A stretch of DNA of 64,000 nt from Peptococcaceae bacterium 1198_IL3148. GTDB lineage: Bacteria > Bacillota > Desulfotomaculia > Desulfotomaculales > Desulfohalotomaculaceae. Made by a program: the position numbers and the translations under genes. The notes under the pieces were generated by a model. The model had not been told where the DNA came from, did no database searches, and was given only the letters and a program-made list of their open reading frames with translations. Location of the stretch: positions 1 through 64,000 of the forward strand of contig JBAIYS010000005.1 of NCBI GenBank assembly GCA_036763105.1, read 5' to 3'. Of the stretch, positions 59,546-64,000 are shown piece after piece (positions within the stretch are counted from its first letter, which is position 1; the number at the start of each line of letters is the position of its first letter).

Positions 59546-59576
59546 CAAAAAAGAGTGCTGTTACAGCACTCTTTTG
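59546..59576. terminator. bidirectional terminator after DUF1292 gene
   Basis: AAGAGTGCTG-TTA-CAGCACTCTT forms a 10-bp stem with A- and T-runs outside both arms, so it works on both strands. It lies 14 nt past the DUF1292 stop. Confidence 0.88.
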
Positions 59577-59586
59577 TTGCTAGTTT

Positions 59587-59856
59587 TTAGTTAGCGTCGT
59601 CACCTTCGCTGGTTACCAGTTCTTCCCAAGCATCGGCAACCTTTTCCCACTCTTCATCTTCTTCAATATCAACTAAGATTTCATTACCATCTTCATCTTT
59701 ATCAAACTTTAAGATAACAGCTTCATCAGCATCTTCTTCGGCGGGAAGTAAGATAGCATACTCGGAACCTTCAACTTCAATTATATCCACAACTGTAAAG
59801 TCGTGTTCCTTGCCTTCTTCATCTATTAATGTAACAACTTCATCATGCTCTGGCAC
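59587..59856 (-). CDS. DUF1292 family acidic protein
   Basis: An 89-residue strongly acidic protein (many Glu and Asp), with DEEGKEHDFTVVDIIEVEGSEYAILLPAEED near the start and a C-terminal tail of acidic residues. It belongs to the DUF1292/YrzB type, found next to ruvX and ireB in many Firmicutes. Function is unknown. The GTG at 59856 is chosen; a longer frame's start overlaps GAGGTG. Confidence 0.85.
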   Translation of the reverse strand: MPEHDEVVTLIDEEGKEHDFTVVDIIEVEGSEYAILLPAEEDADEAVILKFDKDEDGNEILVDIEEDEEWEKVADAWEELVTSEGDDAN

Positions 59857-59938
59857 AAATATCACCTCATTTTAACAAATTAATTACATCCTATACCAAG
59901 TATAACCAGATGTCAAGAAATTTAAACCAAACCCGAAA

Positions 59939-60355
59939 TTAACTGCCATTTTTTCGGTCTAGGTAACCTTGTAATATAAATGTTGCGGCCATTTTATCAA
60001 TTACTTTTTTTCTTTTACCCCGGCTGACGTCGGCCCCAATAAGCAATCTCTCTGCAGCAACAGTGGTTAATCGCTCATCCCAAAATTCTACCGGCAAATC
60101 AATGGTTTGTTGCATCGCTTCGGTAAAGGCTTGTACCTTCTCAGCCTGGGGACCGATGGTGCCATTCATATTTTTAGGCAGGCCGACGACAATTCTATCA
60201 ACTTCATATTGTTGAATAATTTCAGCCAGTCTATCTATGTCTTTCTTTTCATCGCTACGTCTGATAACTTCCAATCCTTGGGCAGTCCACCCCATTAAAT
60301 CGCTGAGGGCAACACCAATGGTTCGGTCACCGACATCTAGGCCCATAATTCTCAA
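59939..60355 (-). CDS. ruvX: Holliday-junction resolvase-like RuvX (YqgF)
   Basis: A 138-residue RNase-H-fold protein with [15 protein letters not shown] at residue 4, [17 protein letters not shown] near 55, and [14 protein letters not shown] near 92. The family acts in 16S/23S rRNA 5' end maturation or resolvase-like processing. TTG start at 60355. It is downstream of ireB in the conserved Firmicute cluster. Confidence 0.93.
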   Translation of the reverse strand: MRIMGLDVGDRTIGVALSDLMGWTAQGLEVIRRSDEKKDIDRLAEIIQQYEVDRIVVGLPKNMNGTIGPQAEKVQAFTEAMQQTIDLPVEFWDERLTTVAAERLLIGADVSRGKRKKVIDKMAATFILQGYLDRKNGS

Positions 60356-60379
60356 AATAATTCCACACCTTATAAATAT

Positions 60380-60643
60380 TTATTTGTTATGGTTCAAATA
60401 ATACTTAACCAATTCCTCTAACAGTTCGTCCCTTTCCAAACGTCTAATTAAGCTACGGGCATTGCCGTGGCTGGTAATATAAGCTGGATCGCCAGACAAT
60501 AAATAACCCACAATTTGATTAATCGGGTTATAACCCTTTTCCTTTAGCGACCGATACACCGTGGTTAAAATATCACGGGCTTGATTCACTTCTTCAGTTT
60601 GTACCTTAAACATCACAGTATCTTCCGAAAAATCCCTTGTCAT
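60380..60643 (-). CDS. ireB: IreB family (UPF0297) regulatory phosphoprotein
   Basis: An 87-residue protein with the UPF0297 pattern ([72 protein letters not shown]). In Enterococcus, IreB is a phosphorylation target of the Ser/Thr kinase IreK and affects cell envelope responses. The ATG at 60643 follows GGGAGGG. It is first in the leftward ireB-ruvX-DUF1292 cluster. Confidence 0.92.
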   Translation of the reverse strand: MTRDFSEDTVMFKVQTEEVNQARDILTTVYRSLKEKGYNPINQIVGYLLSGDPAYITSHGNARSLIRRLERDELLEELVKYYLNHNK

Positions 60644-60847
60644 GGCAAACCCTCCCATCCTTTAATATTGCCCATTTTATTTTCTATATTCGTTAATACC
60701 ATGCAGTTTTCCTCTACATTAATTAAACAATTCTATCCCGTACCAACAAAATAATATTGTTCCGTTTTCATTTTGTAACCGATTGTGGCATATCAACATA
60801 TTATGTTGATGTAAGTATAAAATTATAGATTCGGAGGAGGTTACAAA

Positions 60848-60964
60848 ATGGGTTACTACGGTGGAGGTTTTGGCAGCAACAATTTGCTATTTTTTCTAAT
60901 CCTTATCTTATTACTGTCTGGCGGCGGCGGCTATGGTTACGGCCCTTATGCCGAAAACAAATAG
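60848..60964 (+). CDS. YjcZ-like small glycine-rich sporulation membrane peptide
   Basis: A 38-residue peptide: MGYYGGGFGSNN, a single hydrophobic helix (LLFFLILILLLS), then GGGGYGYGPYAENK. It resembles the YjcZ/CotJ-type small sporulation membrane proteins of Firmicutes. A strong ribosome site (GGAGGAGG at ~60834-60841) precedes the ATG, and a terminator follows the stop. A putative -10 region precedes it. The length and composition suggest a real spore-associated peptide. Confidence 0.75.
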   Translation: MGYYGGGFGSNNLLFFLILILLLSGGGGYGYGPYAENK

Positions 60965-60979
60965 TATCTGATAGTGCTA

Positions 60980-61014
60980 AGAAAACCGGCTCCCTTGGGA
61001 GTCGGTTTTCTTTT
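60980..61014. terminator. terminator shared by YjcZ-like gene and alaS
   Basis: AGAAAACCGGCTCCC and GGAGTCGGTTTTCT form a long stem with one mismatch and a TTGG loop, then TTTT. It lies 15 bp past the YjcZ-like stop and overlaps the 3' side of alaS (stop at 61016), so it likely serves both. Confidence 0.85.
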
Positions 61015-61015
61015 A

Positions 61016-63649
61016 TTACTGAAGTTGTTCTTCAACCACCCGGTAGCACTTATCAATTGCCTCTTGCAGCTTAGAGGGGTCTTTACCACCGGCTTGAGCC
61101 ATATCTGGCCTACCACCACCACCGCCTCCTACTACCTGAGCAATTTCTTTAATTATTTTGCCGGCATGAACGCCTTTATTCAGCATATCCTTGGTGGCAG
61201 CCACAATTAGGCTTGCCTTGCCGCCAATATCTGCTCCCAGTACAACCACACCGGATCTCAACTTATCCCGCAGTACGTCCGCCATATCGCGTAGTCCGTC
61301 AATATCAGCAACCGTTACCACCGCGGCTAACACCTTCACCCCTTTTACATCCTTAACCTGTTCAGTAAGATCACTGGCTTGTTGTTGGGACAACTTCGCT
61401 CTTATTGCTTCCAGTTCACACTCAGTGTCCTTTAGTCGCTGTTGCAAATCCTTAATCTTCTTTAAAGTCTCTTGGGGAGTAGCTTTAACAGCAGCAGCAA
61501 TTTGATCTAATTGTTGTTCTTTAGATGCTAGGTATTTTAACACTCCTAAACCTGTAACTGCTTCAATACGCCGCAAACCAGCTCCAACGCTACTCTCGGA
61601 TAAAACTTTAAATAAGCCGATTTCAGATGTTGAATGCACATGGGTACCACCACACAATTCAAGGCTGAAATCCCCCATTTTAACTACCCGCACCTTTTGT
61701 CCATACTTTTCTCCAAAAAGGGCCATGGCCCCCATGGTTTTAGCGTTGGCAAGGGATGTTTCGGTAACTTCTACTGCTAAATTATTTAATATAGCATTGT
61801 TTACTAGCGTTTCTATCTGTTTTAGTTCCTCTGCAGATACCGCAGCATAATGAGTAAAGTCAAATCGCAACCGATCAGGTTCCACCAGTGAACCTGCTTG
61901 ATTAACATGCTCACCCAAAACAACCTTTAATGCTTTATGTAACAGGTGGGTTGCTGAGTGATTGCGCATAATATCATAGCGGCGTTCAGCAGCCACCTGT
62001 ACCTGTACTTTTTCGTGACGGCGCACCACACCGGAAATTACTTTGCCGCGGTGAACAACAAAGTTCTCCACGGGCTTATTAACCCCTTGAATTTCCACTT
62101 TAAAATCCTTACCAATAACATATCCGTGGTCCGCCACTTGGCCACCGCTTTCAGCATAACAAGGAGTTACATCCAAAATCAGTTCAATTTCTTCCCCAGC
62201 CACCGCCTGTAGTTCTTGTAAATTATCTTTAACAATTCCTAGGATATTGGCTTCTGTTTTTAGTTGACCGTAACCAACAAAGTGGGTTTCGCCGTACTCT
62301 TCCTTCAGCGCTTTATACATCGCACCCCGTTCAGATAAATATTCGGTCTCTTGGCGGGCATTGCGAGCCCGTTGCCGTTGCTCTTCCAGAGCCTGATTAA
62401 AACCATCTTCGTCCACAGTTAAACCCTGTTCCTCGGCAATTTCTTTAGTTAGCTCCAACGGGAAACCAAAGGTATCATAAAGTCTAAAGGCATCGGCACC
62501 GGTAATTTCGATTTGACCGGCAGCTTTAGCATCTGTCATTAACTGATTTAATATATCGGTACCTTGGGACAGCGTTTCTAAGAAACGTTCTTCCTCTGTG
62601 CGTATAACCCGCAGAATGTGATCCCGCTTTTGGTTCAATTCCGGATAAGCACCAAACATTTTATCGATGACAGCGCCGGCAACCTTGTACAAAAAGGTAT
62701 CCTCCATGCCCAGCACTCGACCAAAGCGAACCGCCCGGCGCAATAGCCGGCGAATAACGTAACCTCTGCCTTCGTTAGACGGTAGCGCACCATCGCTAAT
62801 GGCAAAGGTAACCGCTCTGGCATGGTCGGCAATTACCTTTAGTGCTAAGTCGCTATCCCTTTGATCACCGTATTTTACGTTAACCAACGCCGCCGTAAAG
62901 TCCATAATGTCACGCAACAGGTCGGTGTCAAAATTGGTGGCCACCCTTTGGATTACCGAAGTCACCCGTTCTAATCCCATACCGGTATCGATACCTTTAT
63001 TTTTTAGCGGTTTATAGTTACCCTCTTCATCACGGAAAAACTGAATGAAAACTAAGTTCCAGATTTCTAAGAAACGGTCACAGTCACAACCCACTGCACA
63101 ATCAGCGCTGCCGCAACCCCGTTCTGCACCTAAATCTATGTATATTTCGGAACAGGGACCACATGGTCCAACACCAATTTCCCAAAAGTTAGTATCTTTA
63201 CCCATCCGAACAATTTTGTCTGCTGGGATACCCACTTGTTTGTGCCAAATGTCAAAGGCTTCATCATCATCAAGATAGATGGTTATCCAGAGCTTGTCCT
63301 TAGGTAACCCAAGGGTTTCGGTGACAAATTCCCAAGCCCAGGGGATTGCCTGTTCTTTAAAATAATCACCAAAGGAAAAATTACCCAACATCTCAAAAAA
63401 AGTATGGTGCCGGGCAGTTTTACCCACTTCTTCAATGTCAGGGGTACGCAAACATTTTTGACAAGTGGTGACTCTAGTCACCTCCGGTGTAGCTTGTCCA
63501 GTGAAATAGGGTTTAAAGGGCACCATACCAGCTGCTGTCCATAAAATACTGGGATCATTATGGGGAATTAACGATGCGCTGGGTTGAATTTGGTGGCCAC
63601 GTTCTTCGAAGAATTTCAAAAATTTCTCTCTTATTTCATTACCAGTCAA
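61016..63649 (-). CDS. alaS: alanyl-tRNA synthetase
   Basis: An 877-residue enzyme that charges tRNA-Ala. Class II motifs HNDPSILWTAAGMVPFKPYF and TFFEMLGNFSFGDYFKEQ, the editing domain RNHSATHLLHKALK and SLELCGGTHVHSTSEIGLF, and the C-terminal DHHA1 stretch GGGGGGRPDMAQAGGKDPSKL are all present at usual positions. The TTG at 63649 follows AGGAGG. It lies upstream of the ireB cluster and downstream of an AI-2E-type permease gene, the usual Firmicute order. Confidence 0.96.
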   Translation of the reverse strand: MTGNEIREKFLKFFEERGHQIQPSASLIPHNDPSILWTAAGMVPFKPYFTGQATPEVTRVTTCQKCLRTPDIEEVGKTARHHTFFEMLGNFSFGDYFKEQAIPWAWEFVTETLGLPKDKLWITIYLDDDEAFDIWHKQVGIPADKIVRMGKDTNFWEIGVGPCGPCSEIYIDLGAERGCGSADCAVGCDCDRFLEIWNLVFIQFFRDEEGNYKPLKNKGIDTGMGLERVTSVIQRVATNFDTDLLRDIMDFTAALVNVKYGDQRDSDLALKVIADHARAVTFAISDGALPSNEGRGYVIRRLLRRAVRFGRVLGMEDTFLYKVAGAVIDKMFGAYPELNQKRDHILRVIRTEEERFLETLSQGTDILNQLMTDAKAAGQIEITGADAFRLYDTFGFPLELTKEIAEEQGLTVDEDGFNQALEEQRQRARNARQETEYLSERGAMYKALKEEYGETHFVGYGQLKTEANILGIVKDNLQELQAVAGEEIELILDVTPCYAESGGQVADHGYVIGKDFKVEIQGVNKPVENFVVHRGKVISGVVRRHEKVQVQVAAERRYDIMRNHSATHLLHKALKVVLGEHVNQAGSLVEPDRLRFDFTHYAAVSAEELKQIETLVNNAILNNLAVEVTETSLANAKTMGAMALFGEKYGQKVRVVKMGDFSLELCGGTHVHSTSEIGLFKVLSESSVGAGLRRIEAVTGLGVLKYLASKEQQLDQIAAAVKATPQETLKKIKDLQQRLKDTECELEAIRAKLSQQQASDLTEQVKDVKGVKVLAAVVTVADIDGLRDMADVLRDKLRSGVVVLGADIGGKASLIVAATKDMLNKGVHAGKIIKEIAQVVGGGGGGRPDMAQAGGKDPSKLQEAIDKCYRVVEEQLQ

Positions 63650-63701
63650 AGGATGTAACCTCCTGTCCTCTATATTAACCTTTGATGAATTTTACTCAAA
63701 A

Positions 63702-63748
63702 ATAAAACCTTCCCTCCCAACCGATGTCCGTTGTGGGGCGGAAAGGTA
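63702..63748 (-). terminator. hairpin in the alaS leader
   Basis: On the minus strand ACCTTTCCGCCCC and GGGAGGGAAGGT with G-U pairs form an imperfect long hairpin around ACAACGGACATCGGTTG, followed by TTTTATTTTT. It lies between the promoter and alaS, so it may attenuate alaS. No T-box core (GGTGGnACC) is present. Confidence 0.6.
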
Positions 63749-63769
63749 GCAAGTTTATTACTCTAAATA

Positions 63770-63799
63770 ATTATATAGAAGTAGCCTGCTTATTGTCAA
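63770..63799 (-). promoter_or_regulatory. strong sigma-A promoter of alaS
   Basis: TTGACA (63794-63799) and TATAAT (63770-63775) are both perfect hexamers separated by 18 bp. The expected transcript starts near 63763, giving a ~113-nt leader before the TTG start at 63649. Confidence 0.9.
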
Positions 63800-63827
63800 G
63801 AAATGTACTTGCCTGGATTAGACCTTC

Positions 63828-64000
63828 TTAAGGGAGATTTTGTAATACAATTTTTTGATACAAAAAGCTTAACAAAATCCGTAAAATTGCAGCCACCGGT
63901 ACAGCTAACAACATGCCCACAACACCATATAATTCTGCTCCTGCCAGTAAAACCATGATAATAAATAAAGGGTGCAGCCCAACACTCTGGCCCAGTACCT
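63828..64000 (-). CDS. AI-2E family transporter, C-terminal fragment (cut by window edge)
   Basis: The frame is open from the right edge to the TAA at 63828-63830 and encodes at least 56 residues. LGQSVGLHPLFIIMVLLAGAEL, LYGVVGMLLAVPVAAILRILL match the C-terminal part of the AI-2E/PerM-type permease family (which is a predicted permease, not proven to move AI-2). The alaS promoter lies 29 bp past its stop. N-terminal part is outside the window. Confidence 0.85.
   Translation of the reverse strand, partial: VLGQSVGLHPLFIIMVLLAGAELYGVVGMLLAVPVAAILRILLSFLYQKIVLQNLP

Noticed and set aside
63650-63763. T-box riboswitch in the alaS leader
   Set aside because: The leader is about 113 nt from a clear promoter and lacks the GGTGGnACC core and specifier loop; only a hairpin is visible.
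1-64000. CRISPR array, prophage, intact insertion sequence or rRNA operon
   Set aside because: No regularly spaced repeats, cas genes, phage structural genes, transposase frames or rRNA sequence were seen. Only the dispersed 144-bp repeat and one small inverted-repeat element suggest mobility.

Overview
The window reads as chromosomal DNA of an anaerobic, spore-forming Firmicute of the Desulfotomaculum/Peptococcaceae type (Desulfotomaculum, Desulforamulus or Desulfofalx-like). This is inferred from gene content: heterodisulfide-reductase genes, a full lactate-oxidation operon, many small ferredoxins, Crp/Fnr regulators, a YjcZ-like spore protein, and Gram-positive signals such as the SAM-I riboswitch, the PyrR attenuator, and strong AGGAGG ribosome sites with frequent TTG/GTG starts. 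No ribosomal RNA, CRISPR array, phage or intact insertion sequence was seen.

Region by region. 1-413: tandem tRNA-Gly/tRNA-Asp pairs. 414-13140: housekeeping and redox genes (Hsp33, RidA, tandem HD-GYP protein, YigZ, MarR regulator, phosphate transporter, glutaminase, ferredoxins, NDH-2, CcsA/ResB cytochrome c maturation, methyltransferase, Crp-type regulator). 13141-13435: first copy of a 144-bp dispersed repeat. 13436-20223: ferritin-like protein, then a leftward hdrC-hdrB-hdrA-mvhD-frhB/fdhB-like cluster. Its mvhD has an in-frame TGA read here as selenocysteine, with a hairpin just downstream. 20526-24905: DUF342 protein, then a leftward operon for sulfide-dependent homocysteine synthesis (DUF39, NIL-ferredoxin, UPF0280) behind a SAM-I riboswitch and terminator. 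25074-33572: TtcA-like thiolase, acetyltransferase-like protein, lgt, upp, PyrR attenuator, uracil permease, second repeat copy, BON protein, two-subunit serine dehydratase. 33783-47503: alanine symporter, L,D-transpeptidase, DUF362 protein, FakA/FakB-like pair, TauE-DUF1847 group, second Crp/Fnr regulator, an orphan PTS enzyme I C-terminal-like domain, cysK, hflX. 47674-58006: second L,D-transpeptidase and the lactate locus (FMN dehydrogenase, permease, GlcD, GlcF, LutC, a LutB-LutA fusion, FadR-type regulator). 58054-64000: VanW/G5 protein and the conserved DUF1292-ruvX-ireB-yjcZ-alaS block, ending in a partial AI-2E transporter.

How they work together: the lactate locus would import lactate and oxidise it to pyruvate through flavin/Fe-S dehydrogenases. 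The Hdr/MvhD/FrhB-like complex is a plausible soluble module linking such electrons, ferredoxin and a disulfide-type acceptor. Serine dehydratase and the alanine symporter also feed pyruvate metabolism. The homocysteine operon would use sulfide directly and be shut off by S-adenosylmethionine. The selenocysteine MvhD beside a double-length HdrA is the strongest unusual feature. All product names rest on reading the translated sequences by eye; no database search was possible.
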